This document shows positions 33,177 to 44,823 of a DNA stretch of 64,000 nt, in pieces. Origin of the DNA: Linnemannia elongata (lineage: Eukaryota; Mortierellomycota; Mortierellomycetes; Mortierellales; Mortierellaceae); NCBI GenBank assembly GCA_036320915.1, contig JAXBDG010000001.1, forward strand, positions 868,001 to 932,000. Direction: 5' to 3'. Each line of letters starts with the position of its first letter. The first letter of the stretch is position 1. The notes beneath the pieces are model-generated. The model saw only the letters and a program-made list of their open reading frames with translations, was not told the origin of the DNA and ran no database searches. The position numbers and the translations under genes were made by a program.

Positions 33177-33932
33177 AGGAAAGAATCCACTCCCCTTCCA
33201 TCCTCCGCTCGTCCTTCACTTGAATACAAAATAACTCCAGCTCAGGTACTACACACACTTCTTGTCTCTACACTCTCCCTCCAAAGTATTGTACATCCAT
33301 GAAACTCCATGCTGCCTAGCTGCAGCAAGAAGCTCCCAGAACTCAAAATAATGATGACTCCTTCTTTTCCACATGTCATGGAGTGGCTGGGTGTCCAGAA
33401 TATCCAGCTTGCCTGTCGTTGGCCCCTCACATGTGAGCATAATAGGGTCTGCCGAGTTTTCAGTCCAGGTCCAGTCCTGTCTTGCCCAAGTCCTGCTTGT
33501 CGTGAAGAGATGTCTCATGTCAACCTCCCCTTCCATCCATTCCAGTCTACTCATTGCAACTTTTCCTTGCCTCCATGCCAAAAAAAAAAAAGGCAGAGAG
33601 TGTTTTCGTTGTATATTTTCCCTTGCCACATTGCAAAGTGACAAAACAAAACAAAAAACGTAAAATATACAAAAGGGAGTGCGTGCTGCAAACACACAAG
33701 CACACACACAACACACACACACCCATACAACAACCAACTGTCAAAGAAAGGCACGGATGATTTCATCCCATAGATGTAAAGGACTTACAGCAGCGTTCCT
33801 GGGGATGTTCTTAGCGAGCTGCATACGGACTTTGATAGTGTCGAGAGGGTGGCAGATCAGGGCTTCCATGAAACCGGCGGTACCACCGGCAATCAAGTTG
33901 GTGAGAGGCGACTTCTTTTCCCTTGCTGCCAT
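31850..33932 (-). CDS. SFC1: Mitochondrial succinate/fumarate carrier
   Basis: Inner-membrane mitochondrial carrier that exchanges cytosolic succinate for fumarate, linking the glyoxylate cycle to gluconeogenesis. Exons 33932-33789, 32814-32619 and 32454-31850 give about 314 residues, the normal carrier length. Three carrier signatures are intact: CHPLDTIKVRMQLAKN, VTPMDVVKIRLQAQRHS and NNPIDIVKTRIQKTPNP, each followed by the usual second helix. The stretches GIVPKMAIRFTTFQFYKDLM, SLRQASNQAANFPTYHFLKG and RVLRVAPGQAVTFAVYERV match the Sfc1/Acr1 subgroup. The first intron is long (974 bases) and contains a poly(A) run at 33143-33174 and an open coding-like frame on the same strand, reported separately. 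Consistent with the peroxisomal beta-oxidation genes just upstream in the window. Confidence 0.94.
33143..33174. repeat. Poly(A) tract, 32 nt, inside the carrier intron
   Basis: Uninterrupted A run on the plus strand (poly(T) in the sense of the carrier transcript), within the 974-base first intron. Harmless to splicing as far as can be seen, since it is far from both splice sites. Confidence 0.8.
33249..33560 (-). other. Coding-like frame nested in the carrier intron
   Basis: On the carrier's own strand, about 100 codons without a stop have protein-like composition, e.g. MEGEVDMRHLFTTSRTWARQ, MLTCEGPTTGKLDILDTQPL and FEFWELLAAARQHGVSWMYN, ending RDKKCV then a stop. The frame continues upstream into low-complexity sequence with no clear start. 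No family recognised. Candidates: a gene fragment inserted in the intron, or chance. Confidence 0.3.
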
Positions 33933-35319
33933 TGTTGTGTATTATTTGTTGGAGTTGCTGGTTAGTTGCTAGGTGGAGTGGAGAGTGATTGGGAGGTGAG
34001 TGGGGAGGATAGTTGAGGATCGAGGTTGGGAAAGTTAGAAAAAGTAAGAAAAAAAAAAAGAGAAGAAAAGAAAAGAAAAGATGGGAGGAAAGAGAAAGTA
34101 ATAAAGAAAATTGGCCCGATCAAACTCAAGCACATGCTCCTTTTTTCAAAAATAACATCTCATCGCCCACAGACACAGACGGACCCGTTTCTCCCTCTAA
34201 TTCACTCCTGAGCGAGACCGCATTATCATCATCATCATCATCATCATCATTCTGGTAGTAACGGGTACTTGGTTTTCTTAGCCTTGTTTTTCTTCTTAAC
34301 GTCGACCTACATTCTTCTTGCGTTCATACCACATCTTCGTCATGACATGATGACCAGCCTTGTCTGTTTAGAACCCTGGGTCTGACCTGACCTGACTTGA
34401 ACCTGACCGGAGATTTATTCGGTGTATCCGTGGGTTCATCTCCCACACATTGACAGTCCCATTTTCTTCCATTCGATCATCCCCGCACCAACTCTATATG
34501 GCTCGCTGGCTAAGCATAGCCATAGCCGGGGCTTGGATGCTTCGCCAACAAGCCATCGCATTATGAGTCCCTCAACAAAGAACAACCATTGCCATCTGTC
34601 TCTCAATTGCATCCATAGTTCTTCCCATCCTCGCTTATGAACACCCCTTTGAGTCTGACCAAGCAAAAGAAAAGGACAAAAGAGTCAGAAAAAAAAAATG
34701 AACAACAGGGGAGATGGGCGATGTGGAACCCTATTGGCTCCATCGAACCAAATGCCCTTCACGAAATCCAATTGGCCAGTCTCCTCTGCGTTCTGTATCC
34801 TGCAAGCACAAAGCTCTTCCTTTTCTCCCTCTCTATAATTCTGTCATTTCCCCGCATTGTCACATGTCACACGAACGACGACAGAACAGAGTCATCGTTT
34901 TGACTTTGATCTCTGTTTTATCGTTTTGTCTTTGCCCAACGTGACCTTTCGACTGAAACGCCCAATGCTAGAAAGTTGATCATAAAAGACGCGCTTTGTT
35001 CAAAAGTTGTTTTCTTTTTTATTTTTTTCAATGTGCATTACTGTGTTGCTGATTGTTCAACTAGACTTTGGCACTGATCTGAAGATGTGGTGATTCCAGC
35101 GACTTCAAAAGAAAAACAGACTATCTCATAGAAAACTAAAAGCGTAGGTGCTTGAATGTGCAAAATGTGCAAGTGAAAAGGGAAGGGGGAGAGAGTAGGC
35201 AGGGCTCAAATCGTGTTTGGAAGCAACGAAAGTACGAAGGAAAGAAAGGAAAAAAAAGGTGTGTGTAATCCCTGTCGTATTGAACAAGACTTCCAGCTGG
35301 AGAACGACTCTCCTTTCTT
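33933..35319. other. Intergenic region
   Basis: 1.39 kb between two genes on the minus strand. It holds purine-rich DNA just upstream of the carrier start and an (ATC)n microsatellite at about 34225-34250. No gene supported. Confidence 0.6.
34225..34250. repeat. (ATC)n microsatellite
   Basis: About eight to nine ATC units in non-coding DNA upstream of the succinate/fumarate carrier. Confidence 0.75.
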
Positions 35320-35973
35320 TTACGAGGATCCGGTGGCCCACTGGGCAGCGGTCTGGGCCTGATCAGCCCCCTGCTGGACGTTGCCGCGGACATTACTCTT
35401 GGGTACCGATCCCCAGATGAGTCCAATCACGTAGCAGGTGAACATGTAGCCTGCATACATCACCAGTCCAAACAGTCCCAACGCCGCCGAAACCAAGCAG
35501 ACCACTCCCAACGCTGGCAACAAGAATGCCGATGCGAACATCGCGAATCCTCCCTAAGAGATCGTTCGAGATATGTTAAAATAAAGATCGTATATAGTTA
35601 ATTCAAGGGTACGAGATCGACAGAGAAACAGAGAGGCCTAACCTCAACAAAGAAGGCAAACGGGATTAACCCGTACCTCGACAATGGTAAACCCGATACC
35701 GCCAACGATAAGGCACCCCAATGTGACAACACCCATGAAGCCCGCGAAACAAGCCATGGGGATCGCACTCAGCGCCGCAAACGTCATCAACGTGATCTTG
35801 ACCAATGGACCAGAGGACTGGTACTTCTGGCGGGTGTAATTGAGGGCGGGCATGATGTAGTTCTGGACGGGGCCTGAACGGCGGACGGCCGAGACGGTGT
35901 CCCGGGTCGTCTCAGAGACCTTGAGCGAGGCGTCCGTCATGATGTCGCGGGCTGAGGATGCGGTGCTTGCCAT
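35320..35973 (-). CDS. Promethin/LDAF1-like lipid-droplet assembly protein
   Basis: Exons 35973-35677 and 35553-35320 give about 176 residues. A soluble N-terminus rich in Ser/Thr is followed by KYQSSGPLVKITLMTFAALS, then two hydrophobic hairpin-like blocks: IPMACFAGFMGVVTLGCLIV and FAMFASAFLLPALGVVCLVS with FGLVMYAGYMFTCYVIGLI. The order 'SGP - hydrophobic AIP - VE-GGF - long second hairpin' matches animal LDAF1/TMEM159 and the promethin domain of yeast Ldo proteins. Those work with seipin at ER-lipid droplet contacts to start droplet formation. The hydrophilic C-terminus (VQQGADQAQTAAQWATGSS) is short. The intron falls exactly between the two hydrophobic blocks. The assignment comes from pattern and length. 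A generic two-hairpin ER protein is the alternative. Confidence 0.75.
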
Positions 35974-36505
35974 GTTTGATTTGTTTTTGTTTGAGGATTG
36001 GTAAGAGGAATAAGGAAGTTGGTGGGTGTGTAGAGTAATGAAGGGGCAAGAGTAAAGCTTTGAGGTGTACTTTGGTTATGTGAGGTGTAGAAGAGTGAAC
36101 AGTGTATTGCGAGTCAAGGCGAGAAAAGACGGAAGCGAAAGAGAAAAGAGGAATGGAGGAGATAGAGATGAGTAAGGTGTTGGGGGGGAGAGTTGGTAGT
36201 TGGAGAAGGAAGACTGCTGCCAAGAAGAGAACCGTGTCAAGCCATATGTCAGAGTCTCCTTCTTCTCCTTGCCATCAATCAGCCAGCCTGGCCCCATCAC
36301 CTCTCAACAATAGAAAGACGAGAAGTGGCGAGCTAAATGCATTGTACACACCATTCCTCCTTCTTCGCTCTATCGACATCGGGCATTGATCGGATCAGCG
36401 TATCGCACCGGGAGACGCAGCATAGGTATCATTTAAATAAACATAAGCACAGTTCTTTCATTCCCCTCAGTCTTATGAAAAAAAAACAAAACAAAACGAT
36501 GGTAA
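35974..36505. other. Short intergenic region
   Basis: 532 bp between the promethin-like start and the HbrB stop, same strand. Only AT-rich sequence and low-complexity runs seen. Confidence 0.5.
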
Positions 36506-38839
36506 CTATGACATTCCGCCAATCTTTTTGTCGAGACCAATGAATCCGCCCCGATTGCCGCGTCTCGTAAACTGCTTCCAGTTGGTCTTTAGCCGATTGT
36601 ACACCTGCTCCATCAGCAACTGCTGGGCATCACCCGACTGGATCGACGTCAGCACCGAGGTCATCTGGATCATCCTCAACGCCGTATCCGATACCGAGAT
36701 CGAGGCATCCAGATCCACAAACAGCTTGGCAAACACCTCTATGAGAAATAGGCAAAGATAGTGACGATCAGTACGCGTGTCTGAAAAACCTTGATAAGAG
36801 TGTGAGGACGGTCAATTCAGAACATGTGAAGAAAAACATAGCAAAGGCATACCATCGAGGCGATCGACCATTGGTAAGATGACTTGGTCTCTAAAGGCGG
36901 CTAAAGCCATAGTGCGCACGTTCTCTGGCTCCGAATCACCATTGTTGCGGTCCAAATCAACCAATCCGGACCTTGGGCTCGCTCCCATCAATCCACTCCC
37001 ACCACCACCGCCAATATCCATCATACTGTTGTTCCCGCTGTGGTGACTTGCTGCTGAACTGACGACTCCAGGGACCTTCCGTGTCATCTTTTTGGCGTGG
37101 TATGTCTTGAGCTCGATCTGCAGTGGGAGAAAAACGCCCTCGAAGTATGGCAGGACCGTGCCAAAGAAGAACGACCATCCTTCGACCAAACGCGAGACCA
37201 ATTTCTCATCGGGTACATCACCCAGTTTGGCGTTCAGTGTCAGCATACCGTTCTTGAGAAGCTCGTTGATTTCGTCGCACAGCGTGAACGCGTTCCGTGT
37301 CGTCAAGGAGCGCCTAAGCATACAGAAACGGTGTGCGGATGAAATTTTAAAGAAGTCGTTAGTGCCCCATCCTTCCTTTGATGCACATACCACAAACATT
37401 GCTTGAAAATAAACATACCGGACGAGCTCGTTGAGGTCCTCGATGGCTCCTGTTAGTCCCTGTCCGTTGAAAAGTGTCAGCACCTTGATACACAAGGCCT
37501 GCCAGACATCCTCCGTGGCATGGCCCTGGGACATCTCCCTGGCCATCACCTTGGCATCTAGACTCGAGTGGTTGTTCCGGGACATCGTCGGCGAAGTCAT
37601 ATAATGGCCACTACCCGTCATTGGACTCGAAATGTTGCTTGATGACGAATAGGTTCTATCCATAATTGAGGAGTGAGCTCCAGGCGAAAGCTGTTGTTGT
37701 TGATGTTTCCGGGTGTTGATGGACGACAAAGGTCCGCCGCCACCACTTCCAGTACTACCGCCCGATTTCTTGTTTTTGCCACTGCTAATAGACATGTCTC
37801 CATGAGATTTGGCACCGCGTTTGGAGCCGGGGTATAATTTCATGCCTGCGCCTGGGAGAGTCTCGGTCAGAAAACTGCTGGCAGACTTGCCTCCAAAGGA
37901 ATGCTTCTCCTTCTTAGGCTTCTGCGCTGGTCGAAATTGTTGCTGTGTTGCTGCTGACTGCTGTTGGAGTGGGGTCGTTTGTGTGTGCTGTGAACTTGGC
38001 GAAGGTTGGGTGAGTTGAACTGGGGAAGAAAGACTTGCAGGCGATGTGAGTCCTCCTGTGCTGCTGGTCATACTGGTAGAAACGATGGGTGGGATCTGAG
38101 GCCGTGAGGGAGGCGAATTCCAGTTTGAGGGGGTATCGCCAATGGGAGATTCCGCTTCGCCCTGGCCGCCGTTGGCGACGTCATTCGGACTGGAGAGATA
38201 ATTCGACCCGTGGCTCTCTGCAATCAACGTTGGGTGTGCCTGAGGAGTAACATTTGCCGATGGTCGTCCTGCGGGTCCTAAATCTCCTGCCGCTCCTGCT
38301 AGACTACCATCGTTGATCAAAGTATGAGCGGTGCTGTTTGCTTGATGTGCATAGAGGGTATACTGGCCATTGCTCTCGCTTGGCGTCCTGCTGTTCATGG
38401 CTAGACTATGATGGCTGTTGCTGCTCTGCGTCCTGCTATGGTTCCTGGTATGAGTTCGGCTCTGTGTCCTGCTGTTGGGACTCATCGAGTGCAGCCCTCC
38501 GTCGACGTTGTGGCTCCGAAATGTCAGCCCCAAGACAGAGTCTCCCATGGGGTTCTGTAAGTGATGTTGGTGAATGGGCAAGGAGCCTGCTGATGAGAGA
38601 GAGGAGGCCGAGGTAGAGTTAAGACTGTTAGGAGACCCCTGAGCGAGCAGCAGTTCATTGCCAGTGCCGGGTGTGAGGGCCAAGGTTGTTTCCCGAATCC
38701 CCGGCACAGATGCTAGCGAGTCGACTGACGCAGAGACGGACCCCTGGCTCGAAAATGACTTTGCTCCTGGGTTCATGGCCGTTGTGTGTTGGTGATGGTT
38801 GTTGTTGGTGTAGTAACTGTTGCATTGAAAGGAGGCCAT
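36506..38839 (-). CDS. TORC2 subunit of the HbrB/Bit61 (PRR5/Protor) family
   Basis: Accessory subunit of target-of-rapamycin complex 2, which controls membrane stress, actin and AGC kinases at the plasma membrane. Exons 38839-37419, 37313-36853 and 36738-36506 give about 704 residues. The first 430 residues are disordered and rich in Ser, Asn, His and Gln. The HbrB domain follows: ATEDVWQALCIKVLTLFNGQ, GLTGAIEDLNELVRRSLTTR, GWSFFFGTVLPYFEGVFLPL, ALAAFRDQVILPMVDRLDEV and ALRMIQMTSVLTSIQSGDAQ. The family's characteristic 'PYFEGVFLPLQ' and 'FRD-x-VILP' stretches are intact. A Ser/Gly-rich insert splits the domain near YHAKKMTRKVPGV. An E-box (CACGTG) lies 34 bases upstream of the start. The family call is firm; function in this species is inferred. 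Confidence 0.92.
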
Positions 38840-39214
38840 GTCCCTGACTTTTTATGCGCTTGAGGCTCAAGTCACGTGTATCATCCCTTCATTGAATTTC
38901 ACCCAACTCAAAATTGGCTGCCTTGCTATTCTCGACCATGATAGAGACCCATGCTGTCATCGAAGCATACACCATATCCTGAAGATGAATCCAACAAGAG
39001 TGTATGAATTGCAAGAGGATATAACAACTTGGCAGAGAATTGGTTGCTCCTCAAGTCCTTGCCACTGGTACGAGCCCCCAAATCTGGTCCATGGCTTTCC
39101 TCAAAAGTTCAAACAGCTGCCTCCAGAATGGTAGACCAGCACTCCAAATGAGATTAAGCTCCTGAAGGGTTTATTAATATGCGAATATCCTGTTTTTATG
39201 CGCCAAGGTTTTCT
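38840..39214. other. Short intergenic region with an E-box
   Basis: 375 bp between the HbrB start and the DUF4286-like stop. Apart from the CACGTG element nothing stands out. Confidence 0.5.
38873..38878. promoter_or_regulatory. E-box CACGTG upstream of the HbrB gene
   Basis: Palindromic CACGTG 34 bases upstream of the HbrB start codon. The bHLH protein at the right end of the window carries the His/Glu/Arg residues that bind this motif. That is a family-level prediction; a single 6-mer can occur by chance. Confidence 0.3.
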
Positions 39215-39810
39215 CTAAACGACGCTCAAAGTGCGTCGGCTGGTGACCAAAAACGCAAAACGCTCCTGCTCGGCAGTGGCAACAGCCTTTTGGTCGTTTT
39301 GAAGATAGGTATCCAGATCAGCCTGGGATGCGATCACATAGTGGACCGTCATGTATGTCTTTGTATTGCCTTCCTCTGACAACCAGTGAAGTCCATCTAT
39401 GTAGCAGTAAAGAAACAGAGAGTGAGTGGGGGTGCGTTGCGGTGAAGCAGAGAGAAATAAAAAATAAAAGGGGTGGGGTTGTTGGGAGTTCGGCGTTCTG
39501 AATGAAGAGGACGTACATGGCTTAGGCTGACGGAAGATCATGGAAGAAATGAACCCTGGAATGGTTTCGACTTGAGTCTAGCAACAGTGCAACGAGCAAT
39601 TAGGATGAAGTTGAATGAGTGATCTGGTTATCATTGTTGTGCATTGTTTGAATGGATGTGATCAGGGTCTCGTTATTAGTGTGTGTAAGTGAGGTCTACC
39701 TTTGTGAACAGGTGAAGCCACTCGAGGTACTCATCGGCCTTTTCTCTAGGAACTGAAAGGTTGACCTCGTAGACCAAGGTACCGGGGCTGTAGCTGTGAG
39801 GGATGGACAT
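39215..39810 (-). CDS. Small DUF4286-like protein
   Basis: Exons 39810-39700, 39577-39517 and 39396-39215 give about 117 residues with consistent phases. Visible: TLVYEVNLSVPREKADEYLE, WLHLFTKTQVETIPGFISSM, YGLHWLSEEGNTKTYMTVHY and DLDTYLQNDQKAVATAEQER. This is the ferredoxin-like (dimeric alpha/beta barrel) pattern of DUF4286 proteins: a strand beginning 'YEVN', a helix ending 'EWL', 'GF', then a final 'YL..D'. Biochemical role unknown. No signal peptide or membrane segment. Cytosolic location is inferred. Members of this fold often bind small ligands or act in simple oxygenase or isomerase reactions, but no active-site residues can be named here. Confidence 0.8.
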
Positions 39811-42800
39811 ACTGAGCGAGAGTAAGGATATAGGTGTGTGGGATAAAGGTCAAAGGACAATGAAGCATGGAGCTATACTTTTCTTTGTGGGAAGAAAAAA
39901 TAAAAAAACGTTGCTGTGTGTGACGTTCAAAAAAAGACGCCACCAAAAAATCTTGACATATCACATATCCTTCACACATTTGCCTTAGTGGAGTTCGCAC
40001 TCTCATACTAATACTTGTCAACGTCGTCGCCGATGCAAATGGCCATCAACAACGATATTATGCGAGTGCCGTCAAAGCCGTGAAACCCCTGACAAGCAGC
40101 AGGAGATAAGAAGGTCATATTTGCAAGCCATCAAGATCGTCAAAAATTGAGTAACATGCGATCTTCTTGTTCACCACTGAGAAAAGCTTATAGTAGATAT
40201 CGACCAAGTTCTTGACAGCTGCATTGAAACCAACCTACTGTAGACCACATCGCAAGTCTGAGATGGAGAGAGTATTTACAGTTGGGGGTTGCCTGCCGTT
40301 GTTATCGTTCAAACTATCGTCTTTTTTCTCTTTTTTTTCCTGCCATGACTTGACAACGGACGATGCGAATGCAAATCAGGAAATGGGATACACACACGCA
40401 CACGCACAACCGAGATACCCATTGAAGAGCATGGCCAAGATACCCATAGGAGTTTGAGAGATTGCCTTCTCAATCAATTAATTCCTTTACTTTGTTGAGG
40501 TATCTAAAAAGATGAATGTATGATGCACCCTGGAAATGCCAGCTATCAAAAGTCGACCAGCTCCCCTTGCCTGGTATTCGTTTTTGGTGAGAGTGTGATG
40601 CCTGACCATTTTTCATTTGTAAACGAGCGCAATAGACTGAGTAAACTAAGACATTGTTTAATAAGCTGGATGCGACAAATACGAACAAGCCACAAACGAG
40701 GTGCTGACAGGATAGGACAGGACCCGACTCAAGAAAATGACGACAAATGGCTCAGATTTGTCCATGTGAATAAAAGAGTCAAAAGAAGAGAAGAAAAGAG
40801 GCGGAATGACATTCAGTTCATGCGTCGTGTCGCAGAAACGGATTGGATGGATCATCCCCTCCCCGAACCCTTTTTTTTTCCTTCTCTCTCACCTTCGCTC
40901 TTTTCTTCTTTTTCTCCATCATAACTGGACGCCACCCTTTTCCCTTATTGTCAGACGTCAATAAGTTTCATGCCCTGCGCTTTGCGGCAATTCGTCCTGT
41001 CCAACATAAACCTTAACGCCCTTTCTCTTCTCTGGCGTGGAAGAACTCGAGCCGAATTAGAACAGCCTACTCCCAAACGAGAGAATGCGATGGGAAATGA
41101 ATTCTGCCTGATTGATTGTCGGAACTAAACTGAACACACACACTTGTTGTGCAGCAAAAAAAGGGACCTAGGACCTGAGCTACATGCCAAGGTGTACAAG
41201 TACAGTTAAAATATCCATGCACCACGCCATGCTCGTGCTCCCATGACATGCAGGCAGGGGGATATTTGAATTGACCCGACAGCACCAGAATATTTTTAAG
41301 CGCATGCCCGCAGGGGCAAGCAAAGAAAAAAAAATAGCTCGGAAAAAATAAACGATTTGTAATGCGCCTAACCTGACCTTGCTTTGCCCTTTGTACTTTG
41401 TTTGGCTTGTGCCTGTGCTGGTGTGCTAGGCCTGGTCAAACTGTCAAGAGAAAAAATTCGTTCCCCTTCATTCAAATTTTATAAACAAATCAAAGGCAAA
41501 ACAAACACAACCAAGTGTTACCAAGAACCTGGTATGTCTTTCGAGTTGCCTTTTAGTCGGTTTGCTTTGCGAAGCAAGCGTAATTCGACGCAGATTTGTC
41601 ACCAGTGAGATCAATCAATGCGGTCAGTCAGGAATGATGCGAAGAAGATTGTAACGGGAGTAAGTTTGACAAAAAGAACAAGAAAGCGGTAATGTCTGCG
41701 AAAAGGAGTTTAGGAACTGGTGGTGGTGGTGGTAATGCGCATATGCTACTTATTCTTGTATCAGTTCTCGTCATTGGATATGGCAGGAGACATTGTCCTT
41801 CTTTCGCGGACTGCCTGCTTTCAAGTACGATTGCATATGCTTTAATGATGAGCGCGTACGACAGTAAAGGAGAAAAAAGGGAAGAGACGTGAATAGGAGA
41901 AGAATTATGATCCAAGTTCTGGTTTTTTGATGCGATCAGGAGCAATGGGGCAAGTGGTTTTCTTGCATAGTGCATCAGCATCAATATCCCTGCCAACACT
42001 TTGTCCAGCTTAATGAAGGATAGGATGTTCAAAAAGTGAAAAAAAAAGTTATCAACCTAGTCCCTAGTCTTGTTCCATGTGTGAGAATGTAAAAGAGAGT
42101 TGAAACAAGAATAGAATGAAGAACACTTCACGGTCTCACTTGAACCCTGTTTACTTTTTCCTTTTTTACCTCTGTTTTGGTGATTATCAATCACCCCCTT
42201 TATTTTGTTTTCATTTCGTTGTCGTGTGGATGAGAAATGAGCATCGTATTCAGGAGAGGGTTATGTGATTGATGAGTAAAGTGAGACGGCCTTCAAAAGT
42301 GACATAGGAGGGCGGGAGGGCAAAAGTAAAAGTAGAAAACAAAAGAGCTACCTGGTGGGGTGTGGATGTAGGTGGTCACGCTGGTTGTGGGGTCCATCTG
42401 ATCGGTGTGTGTCTTTGAGGGTCAACGATATGGTGTCTCAGTACTCCACCAGAAAAAAAAATGCAATGCACTCATCGAATGAGCAGAAAGGATAAAGTAC
42501 TCAAATAAACAATGCAATTTTGAGCGGAGAAGAGAAAGAAAAAAAAAAAAAAAAAAGGAGAGCAGTGCAGCAATTGACCATGGAGTCATCGATGATGATG
42601 ACGATGATGGACGGGCCAAGAGAGCCAAGAGAAAGAAGAAAATAGATGCGCGCGGCAAAAGGGATGAAATGATGTGTCCTCGGAGAGAGAGAAACGGGAG
42701 AGAGGGAGGAGAGAGAGGATGGGAAAAGGGGGTGTCATCGACAACGTACACAAAAAAAGAAGGCAATCATGTTTTCTTTGGGCTTGACGCACACAGGCAT

Positions 42801-43340
42801 CAAGTCTGTGTGGACCTGTCCTGTCCAATTGGCGCGCATGGGCAAAATTCCGTTGCAGTTCGCATATATAAAGCCGGCCTGCCTTACAATCTTTTTTCCC
42901 CCTCAACTTCAACTTTTTCTCTCTCTCGCTCTTTCTCTCCTTCTCCACAACTCAATCTTGATTTTCAGTTTCAACCCGAACCTGTCTCTGTCCAACAGCC
43001 CTTTCTTTTATCCTCTCCCTCCATTATTCCCTCCAACGTCCCAGCCAGCCCGGTCCTCCATTCCGTTTCTGCATCTCTCTTTTTTTCCCCCTCTCTGTCC
43101 ATTCCCTTCGCCATTCCTTTCCTTGTTCTCACTTTCAACTAGACAACTTTTCTGCCAAAGACAACCTCTTAAAAAGAAAGACACTCTTCTCTCCTCTGCT
43201 TTTCCCTTTTTTTCTCTTTAATACCCTTGCACACAACAATCAAAAACAACACCGCACCATATACCTGCACAGCTAGTGCCAACAAAACAACCACACACTC
43301 ACACACTCACACCAATCCACCTCTTAAAAGACATATCAAC
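39811..43340. other. Long divergent intergenic region
   Basis: 3.5 kb without a supported gene. The right part (42880-43340) is a pyrimidine-rich leader followed by a CAA/CAC-rich stretch just before the DUF1769 start, with a TATA box at 42865. The rest holds short low-complexity frames only. Confidence 0.55.
42865..42872 (+). promoter_or_regulatory. TATA box of the DUF1769 gene
   Basis: TATATAAA in context GCATATATAAAGCC, about 470 bases upstream of the start codon. The interval is pyrimidine-rich and then CAA-rich, like a long 5' leader. Confidence 0.5.
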
Positions 43341-44823
43341 ATGGTCAAGCTTCGTGTCAGCGTCGGAGGATCGTACACCGATCTCGCCATCATTAACCCT
43401 AATGACGAGCTTCAACCTTTCGAGTTCGAGACCCCAGAGTTCAAGGGCCGTGCTGTTATCCGTATCAAAGACTTTGGTAAGTATAGCAAAGAACAGGGAA
43501 TTAGGGAAGGTTGTCCTGCACCCCCCCTTTTAGCGCACATTTGTTACCGGCTCAACTTTGACAGGTGGCAGGAGTGAGGGATGAACAGTTCAGCCAGTTT
43601 ATTATAAATATTTTTGGGTTTTTAGCTGTGCTATGATGACACCGCCCAACGTGGACAACGACGGTTGACTAATCGCCACATTGTTTATCCCTTTCCCTCT
43701 ACTCGCTCTTAGTTGGCATCACGAATGACGGATCTGCGCCCATCTATTCTGACAACTACTTCAAGGGACACAACCGCAAGTTCTCCATCCAGGTAAGACA
43801 AACTGTCCTTACTACCACGTATACAACAGCAGCTATCCCTCTCCAATTGTTTACTATCTATGACAAATAAGATAGTACTGCCGTTCTTGAATCCATCGTC
43901 ATACTTATCATGATCCTTTTTCTGACTATTCTTCTCGCCCTATTCTTTTCTCTTAGGTTGAAGGACGTTTCAAGCGCGAGTGGGACGGCGAGCAGGTTTA
44001 CTTCGGAACAGATTTTGACCGGTCGGTGGAACTTCCCCACGGATTTGAGACAATGCTCCGGGTCGCCAGATACATCGACCCTGTCGTTAAGACCTCCCTC
44101 ACCAAGGACGGCCAGCCCTGGATCCTCTCTCCTCTCGTCTCATCCATCAACACTATGGCCGCATGGAGACCCCAGGATGCCAACCTGCCCTCACCGCCCC
44201 TCACCCCTCTCCAGTCTGCAGACATGGCCCACGCCCTCAACATGAACGAGTCGAGCTCCATGTGGGGCTTCTTGGGCAAGCTCAAGCGTGGCAACCGCAG
44301 CTCTGTCGCCAGTGCCAGCAGCCATGCCTCTCACGATGTTTATGGCAGTCAGCCCGCCTCTACCAACACCTCAAACGATCAATTGGAGGACAGCCAGCAC
44401 AGCCACGGCAGCCAGAGCTCTTCCTTGTCTTCCTCCTCGTCTTCATCTGACTGGCCCAATGGCTCTAACCCCAGCATCACAATGACCGAGAAAGCTCATG
44501 AAGACGCTGGAAAGCCTCTTGGTAAATGGCGCCCAACCGTGGAGGAGGACACAACATTCTTTATGAACAAGGCCATGACGACTGCCCAGCGCCGCAAGCA
44601 TTTCCAGACAGAGGAGGCACGGAAGCAGTTTGTGTTCAAGACCGACCTTGTCCACGGATTCGAGTTCTTTTCTCCACACATGGACTTTAACACATTCGAC
44701 ATCCACATGGGTCTGAGCATGAACATCCGCAAGTACCTCGCTGGCCAGCCTGTCCGTTACACTTGCCGAACCTTGTCAGGCGATGTCGTCTTCTGGGCGG
44801 TTCAGTTTGAGCTCGTCGAATAA
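43341..44823 (+). CDS. DUF1769 (UPF0590) family protein
   Basis: Exons 43341-43476, 43713-43792 and 43957-44823 give about 360 residues. The start MVKLRVSVGGSYTDLAIINP, then FETPEFKGRAVIRIKDFVGI, SDNYFKGHNRKFSIQVEGRF and DGEQVYFGTDFDRSVELPHG are the classical opening of fungal DUF1769 proteins. The core repeats the pattern late: FMNKAMTTAQRRKHFQTEEA, KTDLVHGFEFFSPHMDFNTF and QPVRYTCRTLSGDVVFWAVQ. A Ser-rich disordered insert of about 60 residues separates the halves. No membrane segment or signal peptide is seen. The biochemical function of the family is not established. Its conservation in fungi makes the gene structure reliable. Confidence 0.9.

Noticed and set aside
40520..40924. Open frame of 134 codons on the plus strand
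   Set aside because: Charged, irregular sequence that ends in a low-complexity Phe/Ser/Pro run; no family features.
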